Assembly: GCF_028372415.1 (NCBI RefSeq) | Contig: NC_092872.1 | Location: forward strand, 86,361,613-86,425,612 | Direction: 5' to 3' | DNA length: 64,000 nt | Source of the DNA: Notamacropus eugenii | Lineage: Eukaryota > Chordata > Mammalia > Diprotodontia > Macropodidae | Part shown: positions 1 through 11,757 of the stretch, one piece after another | How positions within the stretch are numbered: the first letter of the stretch is position 1 | Layout: the number at the start of each line of letters is the position of its first letter | The notes under the pieces: model-generated | The model's input: the letters and a program-made list of their open reading frames with translations, nothing else | Told to the model about the DNA's origin: nothing | Database searches by the model: none | Translations under genes and position numbers: made by a program

Positions 1-81
1 ACCCAACCCCAATTAAAGGCTTTAGATTGGAAATTCCTGATGTGGAAGGGTAGGTTCCAGCTTGGTAAGTCCTACATTAAC

Positions 82-330
82 AGTTGTTTGTTCTTCATTA
101 TCAAAGAGCACCATGACATCAGGGAAGTGGTGCCATGACATGCAAGTGATTTGGATGTAAGTGAGGGATGGCTGTGCAAAGTCACCAGCCTCACTTTCTC
201 CTCTGGAGCCATCTGGGTCCAGTAGGGAGATATAGATCAGGACAAGTTGAGATGGCTTGGATGCAGTGGGAGACCTTGATCTTTTTAAGCTAAAGTCTTT
301 AATAGGTCTGTTTGATGAAAGCATCTAGGT
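82..330 (-). mobile_element. SINE, second tRNA-headed family (tail half)
   Basis: On the minus strand this matches the body and tail seen complete at 23014-23333. Landmarks are the tail 'ttcttcattatcaaagagca', 'ccatgacatcaggg', 'cctcactttctcctctggag' and 'gcagtgggagaccttg'. The tRNA-like head is missing. Other copies lie at 9270, 13918 and 28632. The family name is not certain. Confidence 0.7.
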
Positions 331-336
331 ACTGGG

Positions 337-420
337 ATTAGGAAGACTCATATTCCTGAGTTCAAATTTGCCTTCAGATGCTTACTAGCTATGTGACCCT
401 GGGCTGGTCACTTAAACTAT
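337..420 (+). mobile_element. MIR/Mar1-type SINE fragment
   Basis: Short sense fragment with the diagnostic core 'gagttcaaatttgccttcag...cttactagctatgtgaccctgggctggtcacttaaac'. It could be MIR or the head of a Mar1 SINE, which share this region. Confidence 0.6.
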
Positions 421-429
421 TTGAATAGA

Positions 430-960
430 TGACTAAATGAATGAACATTTGTTTATCAAACATTAAGTGCCCACTATAAGCAAGGCACTATGAAAATAAG
501 TATGGCTACTAGACATACAAAGACCAAGTCCAATATTCTCTGCCCTCAAATTGTAGTTTTAAAAATCTACTGACAGTAAACAAATACAGAGTTAAACAAG
601 TAAAAGGTATTTTGAGAAGGGACAATACAAACAGCTAAAGCTCAGGAGTGCTGGAGAGCTCAAGGAAGGTTTCACAGCCTTGAAGGAACGGCAAACTTCA
701 GTAGAGTATATATTCTAGGTTTTCTGAACGTACGAAGGCAGGAGACAGAATGCTACGTTTGGGGTATAGATAATAAAGAATAGACCAGTTAGGCTAGAAT
801 GAAGTTTGTATAAAGGAGAGTAAAGTGGAATAAGGATAGAAAAGTAGGTTGGAGCCAGATTGTAGATAAGCTTAAAATGGCAAGTGTTTTGCTTAGTTAT
901 CTCTTGACAGTATTTGAAAGGTTGATGCATTTCCCTCTGGCTCTTAATGCCAGGTAGACT
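430..960. repeat. Old LINE relic (L2-type likely)
   Basis: Degenerate copy of a common mammalian mid-repeat. It starts 'gaacatttgtttatcaaacattaagtgcccactataagcaaggcact', continues with a 'ctctgccctcaaattgtag' segment and ends near 'ggagccagattgtagataagctt'. The same series recurs at 3820, 6195, 19622, 22035 and 43980. The link to L2 is an inference. Confidence 0.5.
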
Positions 961-1289
961 AGGAGAAGGATTTACCCAAAATCTTACTTCCTGAAGCTCT
1001 GGGATTGATATGGGAAGGAGCAGCAGTTATTCCTGGGATCTTGAGGCCAATGGAAGTGCCTTCAATTTCTGTAGGCCCGTTTAAGAGTGTCAGAATGTAG
1101 GCACTTGTTGTTTGGTAGTGGGGACTTGATTCACTAGCCTGGGTATTGGGTTGGAATAAAATAAGAAACATATTTGATTAAATGAACGTGCATAGAAAGA
1201 GAGAATCAAGTAAGTCCTTGCAAAGTTCCACAGATTGTGCAAGTAATTAGAGAGAGCATGGGGAGAGCAATAGAATTCTGTACCATCAG

Positions 1290-1850
1290 AGATCTTTCTA
1301 AAGTACAGGTCTGACCATGTCACCTGCCTGATCAATAAACTCCAACAGGTCCTTCTTACATCCATGATCAAATGGATCCTGCTTGGGCTGTGTTGAAACC
1401 CTTTCATGATCTGACCCCTCCTTTCTATTCTAGTCTTTTTACACATTATTTTCAGTGGCATTGACCTTTCTCCTCTTCACATAGAGCACTCCATGTCCTA
1501 AATGATTGTTGACTGACTGACTGTGCTCAGGTCCTTCTCTCATTCCTAGAATCCACTCTCATCTCAGAATCCATACCTTACTTTATGACTGAGCTCAAAA
1601 GCTATACTTCTGATCAAAAACTTCCCTGCATCCCTCTCCTCTGTTCTAGTTCTTTGACTTCCCTCCCCCTTCACTTTTATTTATTTATGTGCATGTTCTA
1701 CATGCCTCTCCCAATAGAAAGTACACTCCTTCAGGGCAAGAACTATTGCTTTATGTCTCTGAATTCCCAGGATCAGTGCTTGGCACATAGTAGGTGCTGG
1801 AAGATGATTGTTGAATTGAAATATGTGTCCAAGAGTGTTTGAATAAGTAT
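1290..1850 (+). repeat. L2-type LINE 3' region
   Basis: Sense L2-like sequence: 'tctgaccatgtcacctgcctgatcaataaactccaacaggtcc', then the classic L2 3' end 'cttcagggcaagaactattgctttatgtctctgaattcccag...cttggcacatagtaggtgctgg...ttgttgaattgaa'. About 560 bp, heavily mutated. Confidence 0.65.
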
Positions 1851-3815
1851 GTACCAGGAAAGTCATGGAGGTACTATGAATCCAGATCTGAAGGATACTA
1901 TGCAAGTGGTTTGGGTTGATGTAATTGAGAGCACAGGACATTTGAGACAGTGTCAGTTCCTTCTTACAGGAACTTCCCCTCAGGAAGATCAATGGATGTA
2001 CACAACCAGCAGAGACACTGCCCATTTGTGAGGATGCTTTGGGGAGGATTCTTTTCCAGATCACTCTAGTGCCAGGGGTATCCACTGCTATGTTTACTGA
2101 GAGTAGAAGCTACCTCTTTTCTTGGCCCAGATACCCCTTATCTCTGCAGCTGAGTCATTTTTTTATTTCTTGTTATTGTCTCCTTGCTTTCATTGCCTTA
2201 TCCCTGCCACTCTCTTCCTGTGGAGGGCAGCCCTATCCCTTCCCAATAATTTTTATAACTTTTTGTTGGAGACTGAAGAGACTAAAGGATTTCTTAGACC
2301 CTGAAAGCCTCCCAGAAAATTTCACCCCAGGAAGCCTCCTGTGACATCGCCACCCATCTGATTGCAGATGGCAGTGAACAAACTCTACTGTGTCTGATGA
2401 TGGTGATGGGGGAAATAGTAGCTAGCACCAGAAGACATCAAAGACCTCCCATGGTGAGTCAGCTGTCATAGTGTGCTAGGAAACTGAGAGGTTACATGCC
2501 TGACAGGGAAGAGGAGAGCAAAGTTCTTGAACATTTGATACTGGATAAAAGAAGGCTGTCCTTGGCATCCCCCATAACACCTATGAGCTACAAGGTTTAT
2601 TGTTAGCACCAGCTGAAATGATTTCGCAACCCCCAAGTTTCTAGAAGTTTCAGAATAATACTCATGCTGCAGAATCAGAATAACTTGTACTGTATCTTCT
2701 TAATTAGATAAGAGTTCATTAACATGGTAGGCCATCACAACAGAGTGTCAATTCTTGCCCATTAATTTGCTGTGAGGAAATTAAAAGTCAGCATTGCTTC
2801 AGGAGTGCTCCAAATATGCCACTAAATAAATGAATGTTTTTCCTACATGATCTGAGGCATGCCAGCCCCTTCCTGTTTTCTAAGCCTCACGGAACCTAAG
2901 ACAGACTTTTATTCCTGAAACTGCAACATCAGACCTAAGTTCTGGAGTCTTGGGTGGGCTGTGATCAATGCTTTGTGGTCAGCCAGATTGATTTTTAGAG
3001 GTCGGACAGGCCATGCCTTTCCATGAAGATGAGAATTGTGCTTTCATATATGGCTCAAGTACCTAAAAGCAAAGACATAGCAATGGCAAAAGAAAGCCCT
3101 TTGCCCCCAGAGGTGGCTGAATTTAGTAAGTTCCAACATGGAATCAAAACCTTTTGGGGAGCAACCACAAGTCAATGCATAGAAGGATGGGTAGGAGGGA
3201 TGGTGGACAGACAGCTTCCTTGGGAAGAAACTTTGAGCAGTAAAATTCATCTGTCATTACCCTTCCTCCAGTGTGGGAAATTTGGAGCTAAATATCTCTT
3301 CTAACATGGGACATCTGTTAGCAAAGATGTAACCAGTATTAGCTAAGCAATGCTTTGCCAGGCTCATTGAATCTAGAGGAGGCAAAGTAGGTGCTTAGGA
3401 TGTTGAGGGCAGGAGAAGAAACGTTTCTGTGTCTCTACAAAGGAAGGTTAAGACCAACAACTTTGAGAGTACTCCTCTAGTGAATATTGTTGGCCCACCA
3501 CTACCCCCATTCCAGGATCTGGAGACCATAAAGCCAGAGATCCACTCTTTCCTGGTTGCAGCACCATCAGTACCTTGGATGCCTCTCTCTTCAGCTAGGT
3601 AAGTGGAAGCAGGGAATGGGGATAGGAACAGCAAATGATCCCTGAGTGTTTCAATTTCCAAACTGAAGGGAGATGGGCACTTGAGCAAAGGGAAGGATAA
3701 GGAGCAATGGTTGCCCCATAACTCAGATTGGAAAGCAAGGATTCCATCATCTCCAAGTCTGAACCCATGCATTCTGCTTCTGAGCTTTCTCAAGAGCTGT
3801 AAGTAATGCACCATT
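1851..3815. other. No gene or repeat recognised
   Basis: Apparently unique DNA. Short open frames on both strands (up to 139 codons at 3395-3814, minus) show no recognisable domain. A stretch near 2690-2795 is rich in homeodomain-type ATTA/TAAT cores and could be a conserved non-coding element; see findings. Confidence 0.4.
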
Positions 3816-3819
3816 TATG

Positions 3820-4110
3820 CCAGATGCTGTGCTAACCACAGGATATACAAAGAAAAGCAAAAAGAAATCCCTAACCTTGAGGAGATCACAATCTAACCAC
3901 AATCAAACAAATACATACAAACAGGCTATAGACATGATAACTAGAAAATAACAGAATGAAAACAGTGGATTGGTAAGAAGGATTGGTAAAGGCTTCCTGT
4001 CCTGAGTGAGATTTTAGTTGAGACTTGAAGTTGAGGAGGGAGGACATTCCAGGCATGGGAGATAGTCAAAGAAAATGCCTATAGTTGACAGATTCCTTGT
4101 TTGTGGAATA
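3820..4110. repeat. Old LINE relic (L2-type likely)
   Basis: Same family as 430-960: 'gccagatgctgtgctaaccacaggatatacaaagaaaagc', 'aaccttgaggagatcacaatctaacc', 'aaaggcttcctgtcctgagtgagattttag' and 'cattccaggcatgggagatag'. Confidence 0.5.
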
Positions 4111-4874
4111 GCAAATAAACCAGCTGGTGGTGGAAAGGGGTTTTAGGGCCATTGTGTTGATAGTTAAGAAGCAGAAAACTGCCATATTCTTGCTCCTGCT
4201 ATGCCATTTGCCAGCTCTGGGACTTTTCTGGACCAGGAGTGATGGTAGGAGCAGGTACTTACCAACCAACCCTAATCAGACTGAACTGAATAGAGGAGTC
4301 CTTTCATACTCCCTCTATGTGTATGCAGGAATGTGCATGTGTCCATTCTGCTTTCCCTTGGAGGGATTTTTTTTTTAATGTTCTGCTGTTGTTGTTGGGG
4401 ACACAGGAGGTTGCAGATCCAAGAGGCAGAAGAGGTAAAAGAAAGAGCACGGTATTCTACAGTAAACGTTAACATGTGTTTGAGGTTTTTTGGAATGAAA
4501 ATTTCTTTCAGAATTCTTTATACAAAGCCAAATTTACATAATATAAATTTAATAAAATGAGACTCTTTATATTTGCTTTTGTAAATCTAGAGCTCAACAT
4601 AGTGTCTTATACAAAGCAAGTACGTAAATGTTTGTTGGAATGAATTGGATTGGATCAGATTGGATCCAAGTGATCCACAGAGTTGTACTATGCTCTCAAC
4701 ACTCTACATTAGCAGGGAACTGGATCTCCCTCTTCACAACCCCCACTGAAGGTGTCTTTCCTGCCTCTTACCCTAAGTGCATAAATTCCTAGTAACAATT
4801 CTTCTCATGAACATTATTTTATTCCTCCATCGAGTTGTTCTTTTTGTGTGCATATAGCTTCCTGGCTCCTCCAT
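4111..4874. other. Mostly unremarkable, short L2 tail inside
   Basis: No gene seen. A diverged L2 3' tail lies at about 4585-4650 ('gtgtcttatacaaagcaagtacgtaaatgtttgttggaatgaat'). Confidence 0.35.
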
Positions 4875-5059
4875 CTTATAGATGGATGGATGAATGGATG
4901 GATGGATGGATGGATGGATAGACAGATGTATCTCTAGCTCTATATCTATATATCTATATATCTACATCTATCTGTAACTATCTAGATATAGATAGAAGAT
5001 AGATGTATCTCTAGCTCTATATTTATATATCTATATATCTACATTTATCTGTATCTATT

Positions 5060-5125
<66 letters not shown>
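4875..5125. repeat. Tetranucleotide microsatellite field with 77-bp duplication
   Basis: (ATGG)n at about 4879-4918, degenerate TATC/TA sequence, then a pure (CTAT)n run at 5061-5121. Between them a unit of about 54 bp starting 'agatgtatctctagctctat' occurs at 4924 and again at 5001, a local direct duplication with 77-bp spacing. Confidence 0.9.
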
Positions 5126-5126
<1 letters not shown>

Positions 5127-6190
5127 ATTCCTGCCACAGATCACACTTTGGAAAACAATATTCTGTTATACACAGACAAAACTCGTCATTGTGATATGCA
5201 TGTCACTTTTCCAATCTTGTTTAAAGAAATGAACAGACATCACCTGGAGTAAAAATGATAGATTTACTAGACATGTCTGGCCTTACAAAATAAAGTGTTC
5301 CTTACTTTAAAGAACAGAAATATTCCAGAAAAGTTGCCTGTAAATGAATTCTATTTTCTCATTGATTTCTATGATAAAATTGGAGATGGATTCCCTTAGG
5401 AAAACATCTTCATTCGAATTAGTTGAAAACTTCAGATGAGTATTTAACTGCAATTTCCTATGCTGTAATTTAAACCCAGCTCCTCTAATTCAGCTCTTCG
5501 AGTACCTAGGGATTAACTAGTCACCGATCTTCACGTCCTTGATTCAGATACTGGTCTTTGGAGAAAATTAATCAAATTCTACCAATGAGGAACAAGTGAC
5601 AGGTTTTTCTTTCTTCTGAGTAACTGAAATAATATAATTTTGGAAAAATAAGTGGTTTTGCTCAATCATGTCATCTAAACCTCTCATTTTGTGGATGAGG
5701 AAGCTTTATATTAGTGATTTATTCAAGGTCCTACATACAACACAATTAAATAAGACTTGAAGGTAAAGATTGTTTTATTCTGGTCTTCATATGTCTGGAA
5801 CAGTGTTCTAACACACAATAGGTGTTCAACAAATATTTATTATTTGATGAATTGATTTCATCTAGTCAATAGAAGAAATCAGATTAGAAACCAGATCATC
5901 TAACCTCTAACTCAAAATTCTTTTTATCACATGATTCACCTATGACCTTATGTAGTCAAATTTACAAAAAGTCTTTCATAGAAAGGTCATATCATGCTTT
6001 TTTGTGGGGGAGGGGATGCCTGGCTTTAGAGTCTGAGGACGTGGGTTCAAATTATATTTTTTTCTATCAATGTGACCATGGACATATTGCTTAACTTTTC
6101 CTAACACAGTTTTCTTAGCTGTAAAATGAACAAATTAAACTAAATTTTTTAAGGGCCCTGCTAGCTCTCATTCACAAATTACATGGTAAT
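5126..6190. other. No gene recognised, L2 tail inside
   Basis: AT-rich DNA. An L2-type 3' tail is visible at about 5755-5860 ('cagtgttctaacacacaataggtgttcaacaaatatttatt'), and a weak MIR-like piece at about 6020-6130 ('tgggttcaaattatatttttttctatcaatgtgacc'). Confidence 0.35.
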
Positions 6191-6194
6191 AATA

Positions 6195-6530
6195 TTGTCC
6201 ATTCAAGTGAACATACATTTATTAAATATCTACTATATTTAGGCATTGTGATTGGCACTGGAGAGAAAAAGACAAAAGAATAATAGCCTCTACTGTCAAG
6301 GAGCTTAGTCTGCTGGGAAGAAATAAAATATCCACAGAGAAGTATTTACAAACTATGTATGAGTTAAATGCAAAGTAATCATAGGGTACTAAAGTGACAG
6401 AAAGGTTTCTTGTAAGAAGGGGTATGTAAACTGAACATTGAAAGGGGCTAGGGATTCACAAATGTGGGAGGGAAGATGGCCTGTGAAAAGTGATGGACAT
6501 GGGAAATAAAATTTTGTTTGAAGGGAATAT
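6195..6530. repeat. Old LINE relic (L2-type likely)
   Basis: Family landmarks: 'acatacatttattaaatatctactatatttaggcattgtgattggcactgg', 'ctactgtcaaggagcttagtctgctggg' and 'gtatgtaaactgaacattgaaagg'. Confidence 0.5.
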
Positions 6531-6539
6531 CAAGTAAAC

Positions 6540-6745
6540 CAAAGATAAATTGTATACTATATTTGAAAGTTTATAGCGTACTTCACATACGTTATCTCAT
6601 TTTATAGATGAAGAAACTGAAGTTCAGAGAAATTAAGTAACTTTCTCATGTTCACATAGCTAATATGTCTGAGGCAGGATTTGATCTCAGGTCTTCTGAC
6701 TCAATACCATATCTAACACATTACACAATCTTTCATTGAGCTTAT
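6540..6745 (-). mobile_element. MIR-type SINE
   Basis: Antisense MIR pattern: 'cttcacatacgttatctcattttatagatgaagaaactgaagttcagagaaattaagtaactttctcatgttcacatagc', followed by 'ggcaggatttgatctcaggtcttctgactc'. Confidence 0.75.
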
Positions 6746-6779
6746 ATTTTATATAGAAATGAGTCTTTTAATTCACTTC

Positions 6780-6910
6780 AGTAAGCATTTATTAAGCATC
6801 TACTACATGTCAGGCACTGTGTTAAACACTAGGAAACAAATTTTAAAAAGACAATCTCTGCTCTCAAGGAGCTTACAATCTAATGGGGAAAGATAGCATG
6901 CAAAAGAAAG
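6780..6910. repeat. Old LINE relic (L2-type likely)
   Basis: Well-preserved start of the family: 'agcatttattaagcatctactacatgtcaggcactgtgttaaacactagg', then 'ctgctctcaaggagcttacaatctaatgggg'. Confidence 0.6.
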
Positions 6911-7727
6911 CTGAAAAGGGGGGTGGAGGGGAGCACTAGGGGATACCTTAGCTTGGCATTTATTATTAAATACCTACTATGTATCCTAGTTTGGGGTCAT
7001 GATGTACCTGGAATTGAATCCAAGCAGAGCTGCTGGTGGAAAATAGAATGTCTGCTTGAAGATATGTACTTAATTGGAAACCACCGGATTATCCCTGTCC
7101 CAAAAGGGAAAAGTCAAATATATATCCACAATAATCAATCATCTAGTACTTATCAAGAACCTCCTATGTGCCAAGCAATATATTATTCTATATAGGGTAC
7201 TTTGCAGCTTATTAGAGACAGGAGAAGTGAACAGGTTCTCCTGTTCATTTTCCTGGGGATTTAGCAGCAAACCCTTCATAAATGGGTTTTGTGTTAAGTC
7301 ACTGAGCACAATAAAAAGATGAAAGGCAATTCAGGCACAAAACTTACGCATTTAAGCCAGATTTTTTTGGAATGAAATTTTAGGTGCGATTATATGACCC
7401 TTGGTCCCACATAGATATAAAAAGCAGGGGGAACAAAGCTGATTATTGGATCCCTTGAATACTTCTGATCAGGGGAGCATTCCCAAATCTGGATGTCTTT
7501 CTAGGTTCCCAGGAAGTCTTTATAGTTCCAGACAATCCAGTGAGAAACTTGATTTATTGAGAACCCCTAATCTATTTCAATCAGTATCAATCAACTTGAT
7601 ATGATTCTATAGAGGTAGTGATTATAAGCCCTGTATATTTGGCTCAAGAGTTGTGACCTGCAGATTAAAAGTTCACTTGCTTAATCATAGGAAGTTAACT
7701 AGAGACTCTCCACCCTTGTTTTTTCTT
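6911..7727. other. No gene recognised
   Basis: No gene or clear repeat. A TATA-like 'gatataaaaagcaggggg' at about 7416-7433 has no supporting transcription unit in view. Confidence 0.3.
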
Positions 7728-8575
7728 GTCATGGTGACCAAGCCCAGTGTAGTAGAGGTGACTCAACTACACGGAAAATCCTCCAATTTATTTTTGTATC
7801 TCTGGTCCATTCTCTCTTGTCCAACATAAGCAAGTAACCATCTTATGATGACTTAGTCAGTGGGAGATGCCCCGTGCTTCACCCAATCTGTGACCCACTC
7901 CCCCGAACCCCCACTAATATGTCATTTTTGCCCCTCAAGAGCAAGGTCTATCAACCCATGAGATTCTGTATTTTGCATCCCCCTTTTGCATATTTTGGCA
8001 AGAATAAGCAATGTATTAATCCATTCTTTGTATAAGTCACATAGAAACATAGTTTCTAATAGAAGGACCCTATAATAGTCCCCAAACTTTAAAGTAATGT
8101 TCTTTACTTGTTTACCAGCTGTGGAGCTCACTTGCACAACCATAAGAATGCTGACAAAGCTTTCTCCATCCTGTTTTGCTCAACTTCCATGACCAAACCA
8201 AGCACGGGTGGGATCATGGTATAGAAAGTCCCCCCAATATGTTCTTGGAGTGCATGTATAGCTCTTGCCTAACTTAAAGAGAATCCCACCTAGTTGGCAG
8301 AGGTATTTCCTGCTTTGCACAACCTGTGACCCTGCTGATATATTGTTTTGCTTATTTTAGCCTATGCATCATACGTCAACCAATGGAATTATTCTGCATT
8401 TAGTATAGTTCTTCTTGAATGTTTAGATGTCTAACCTTATAAAAATAGAACCCTAGAAGGAGAGGGCATCTCAGATCATGGGGAAGATCTAAGGTCTACT
8501 TCATTAGATGAGACCATGGACCCTTTAATAAAGTGCCATTGGCTCAGAGCTCTGCTTCAGACTCTCTTATTGTAG
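7728..8575 (+). repeat. Possible old LTR (endogenous retrovirus type), internally duplicated
   Basis: The 3' part has LTR-like promoter and poly(A) spacing: a TATA box 'TATAAAAATA' at 8438-8447 and AATAAA at 8527-8532, followed by 'gctctgcttcagactctcttatt'. The upstream part contains two similar blocks about 440 bp apart, for example 'cttcacccaatctgtgacccactc' at about 7878 and 'ctttgcacaacctgtgaccctgctg' at about 8313. That suggests two diverged LTR copies or a duplicated U3. No target duplication or coding remnant was found. This could be chance. Confidence 0.35.
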
Positions 8576-9265
8576 ACTGAATAATATTTATCCCTTCATC
8601 AGGAAAATTGTCTTCTTTTCAAAATATTTTTCCCACTTGAAGAGTACATAGTAGCGTATTAGATGTTGTCAGTGTTACCTTCATCATGCTCCATAAGTAC
8701 TATCCAAATAAATAATCTTTTGAAGATCCAGACCTTCCATTTCCAGGGGTTCTTGGCACATATATTCATCTCAACAAATAATAGTACATTCAATGTTCCC
8801 AAGTCTGGCACCTTCGTTAGTACATGGAAGTATCTTTCTAAATCAATCAATTAATCAATGAACATTTATTATTAAGCACCTTCTATGTAGCAGGCACTCT
8901 GTTGGCTAAACTTAGCTAATGCTTTGTACAAAATCAGTGAAACCAGTCAAGCTACTCTAAATTAATCTCTTGTGTTTGCTATGGAACTTTTTTTTCCCCT
9001 GACACATATTTGCCAGGGTAGGTCATCATGCATTCTTAACAAAGTGTTAAAAGGGTGAGAGAAATACCTAGGGGCTAGAACTTGTACATCTTATCAAGAG
9101 ATAACGCAATCTTTTGAAGAGTTTAATGTCTAGTAAAAAAAACAAAAGACTCATTCAGTGTTAGTGCCTGCTCAGTCCACCCCACTCTCCCACATATTTG
9201 TATATATTTTGTGTTTATTTGTATTTATATTATTCTTCTCCTAGTAGAAAGTCGTTGTTTTTATT
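8576..9265. other. No gene recognised, short relic inside
   Basis: Mostly unclassified AT-rich DNA. A short L2-type relic lies at 8845-8905 ('aatcaatgaacatttattattaagcaccttctatgtagcaggcactct'). Confidence 0.3.
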
Positions 9266-9269
9266 TTTC

Positions 9270-9545
9270 TGGAACAGGACCATGATATCGGGGAGATGAT
9301 GCCATGACATGCAAGTAAGTGGAATTTAAGTGGGGAAAGATTGTGCAAAGTCACCAACCTCACTTTCTCCTCCAGAGCCATCTGGATCCAGTGGTGAGAT
9401 ATAGATCAGGATCACTGGAGATTGCCCTGAATGTAGTGGGAGACCTTGGGCTTAAAAAGTCCAAGCTTAAAAAAAAAAGCTTGGGCTTAAAAAGCTAAGG
9501 TCTTTAACAGGTCTCAATTTGATTGAGGCAACACCTATTCAGTGA
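9270..9545 (-). mobile_element. SINE, second tRNA-headed family (tail half)
   Basis: Same family as 82-330: 'accatgatatcggggagatgatgccatgacatgcaag', 'cctcactttctcctccagagccatctggatccag' and 'tgtagtgggagaccttgggctt'. Inside it a 15-bp sequence is repeated exactly (9445-9459 and 9480-9494), with 'ccaagctt' and 'aagcttgg' between, so a small local rearrangement has occurred. Confidence 0.7.
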
Positions 9546-10914
9546 TTAAGGCTAGGTAAGAAATGAGGCAGAGAATGTCCTCTTTACCTAGTCCAAAAAA
9601 AAAAAAAAATCAATCTGGGTGGGGAAGACTCTCAGGGTTTCTGGCCAAAACAGAAACAATTGCTATTTACATTCACTCTAACCAATCAGGCCCCAAACAG
9701 TGACCAAGGGCTTGGCCTGGGACCTGTTGTTGGCCAATCAATGACAGCCAGAGTAGAAGGTAAGTGCCTTGAGGTCAGGGCTTTTCTCCTTAACATCTCA
9801 GGTCAGTGCTTGACACATATTAGGTATTTAATAAGTGCTTGTCAAATTGAACTGCATGTCTCAAGGGACTTTTTTTATCATGGTCTCATATTCTAAAAGC
9901 TAAGGGAGCCCTTCCTGGCCACAAGAGTCATGGACCCAAATACTAGGAATTATCTATAGCAGTAGTGTCATACTCAAACCAAACCAGTCTCTATATCAGC
10001 ATATTGACTTAGAAAATCACAAATTAACATTATCTGTGTTGTAGCCTATATTTATTCATATTGTTAAACATTTTCCAATTACACTTTAATATGGTTCCTG
10101 CCCTACTCAGGAGTTTTGCTGCTTGCCTCTGAATGTGACCCCTCTGACCTACAGAATTTCCCCTGATGCATTAGGCTCGTAAGCAGGTGCCTCTTCAAAG
10201 AACAAAAAGTGTATATTTGAGGATGAGGCAACAGAGAGCACTTTGTTTTCCCACCAGTTCAAATACTGAAAAGTACAAACAAATCAAGAAGCAAAGAAAA
10301 TTATTAGTAGCATGATAGCCTATATGGAGAGATAAGGGTCCTCTTGTGAAGAAGGTCAACCATGTCCATCTTTGAACTCCATTGTCTTCATGGACTTATT
10401 TTTCAGCCATTTGTGTTTAATCCATTTGTGCTGAAGCCAGATAACCTGACGGTTTTCCCAGGACCCTAGAGAGACATGCAAATTTGAGAGCACAGAAAGC
10501 ATGGTCATGGTTGAATTTGAAGGGAGTACAAATTTTTAACCATAGGAAAGTACAAAATATAAGCTCAGGAGGAGGCAGAGAATATATTCCTGAAACCCTT
10601 CAATTAGATGTTAACCCATTGAAAAGAAATATGTATATACACACATATATATGTGTGTGTATATCCATGCATTCTTATTGTAACAGAAAAGCTTTTTTAA
10701 TGAAAAGCTATTTCATACAAAGAGCAGAGTATTCAAGAATCCATTGGTATAATATACTACAAAGAATCATTTCAAGAATCCCTAGTAAAATGTACTTTTA
10801 GACAGAACTTAAAGCTTTGTTTTCCATTTGCTTCTGACTCAATCAGAGAATAACAATAATGATTAATATTTTCCTCATGGCTAGGAGAACAAAAAGACTG
10901 AGTAGCACAAAGAT
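9546..10914. other. No gene recognised, L2 tail inside
   Basis: An L2 3' tail is visible at about 9755-9850 ('agtgccttgaggtcagggcttttctcc...gtgcttgacacatattaggtatttaataagtgcttg'). A CA/TA near-palindrome lies at about 10634-10664. The rest is unclassified. Confidence 0.35.
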
Positions 10915-11490
10915 TCTTTTTTTTTTTTATTTGGAACTTAAGAAATAAAACAAGCATTTCCATAACATAGTAGAATAGGAAAAAAAGGTGTTTATATATG
11001 GAACTACAAATCTATTATTTGCATATAACTACTTGTTATTCATTTAAATATATAATAAAGTTATCATAAAACTTTTTTTTTATCCTCCCCACATCTTATG
11101 TATATATGTGTATGTATATGTATGTATACTATATATATATGTATGTGTAAAACAAATATGTATATGTAAAACCATTCCATAAATATTTCTATTTATCAGT
11201 TGCTTCTCTAGATATAGATAGCATCTTCCTTCACATGTTCTTTGTAGTTGTTTTGGGTATTTATACCTAATTTGGATAGTCAAAGTCATCCAAAGATGTT
11301 CTTAAACAATATTGCTGTTCCTGTATACAATGTCCTCTAGGTTCTGCTTATTTTGCTCTTCGTTATTTTATGCAAGTCTTTTCATGCTTTTCTAAGATCA
11401 TCCTGCTCATCATTTCTGATAGCACAATAGTATTCCATAACAATTTATAACCCAACTTGTTCAGCCCTTCCCCAATTGAGAGGCTTACAT
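10915..11490 (-). mobile_element. L1 LINE 3' end, antisense
   Basis: It starts with poly(T), then 'aaataaaacaagcatttccataacatagta'. A TATG microsatellite lies at 11098-11160. It ends in the antisense ORF2/3' region 'cacaatagtattccataacaatttataacccaacttgttcagcccttccccaattgag', the reverse complement of the L1 '...caattggggaatggctgaacaa' stretch. A second copy of this 3'-UTR type is at 27445-28020. Confidence 0.75.
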
Positions 11491-11692
11491 GTGTGTGTTT
11501 TATGTGGGAAACTCTTCTCAGTGCTTGGATGCTTAAGAAAATAACTCTTAATTCAAGGCAATGTATGTGGTGACTGTATATATAAAACATATGATGACAG
11601 TGCCATTGACAATGCAGACCAATTGAAAATTGTGATTTATAGTTTTTCTTGCTGTGTAGCATCTGTGTCTCCCTGCTGTCTCCCCCCAAATA

Positions 11693-11735
<43 letters not shown>

Positions 11736-11757
11736 ATATATATATATATATACACAC
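11693..11757. repeat. (TATC)n (TA)n microsatellite
   Basis: A pure TATC run, then a TA run, ending 'tacacaca'. Confidence 0.95.

Noticed and set aside
3395..3814. 139-codon minus-strand open frame
   Set aside because: No domain, no codon or conservation evidence; chance length in 64 kb.
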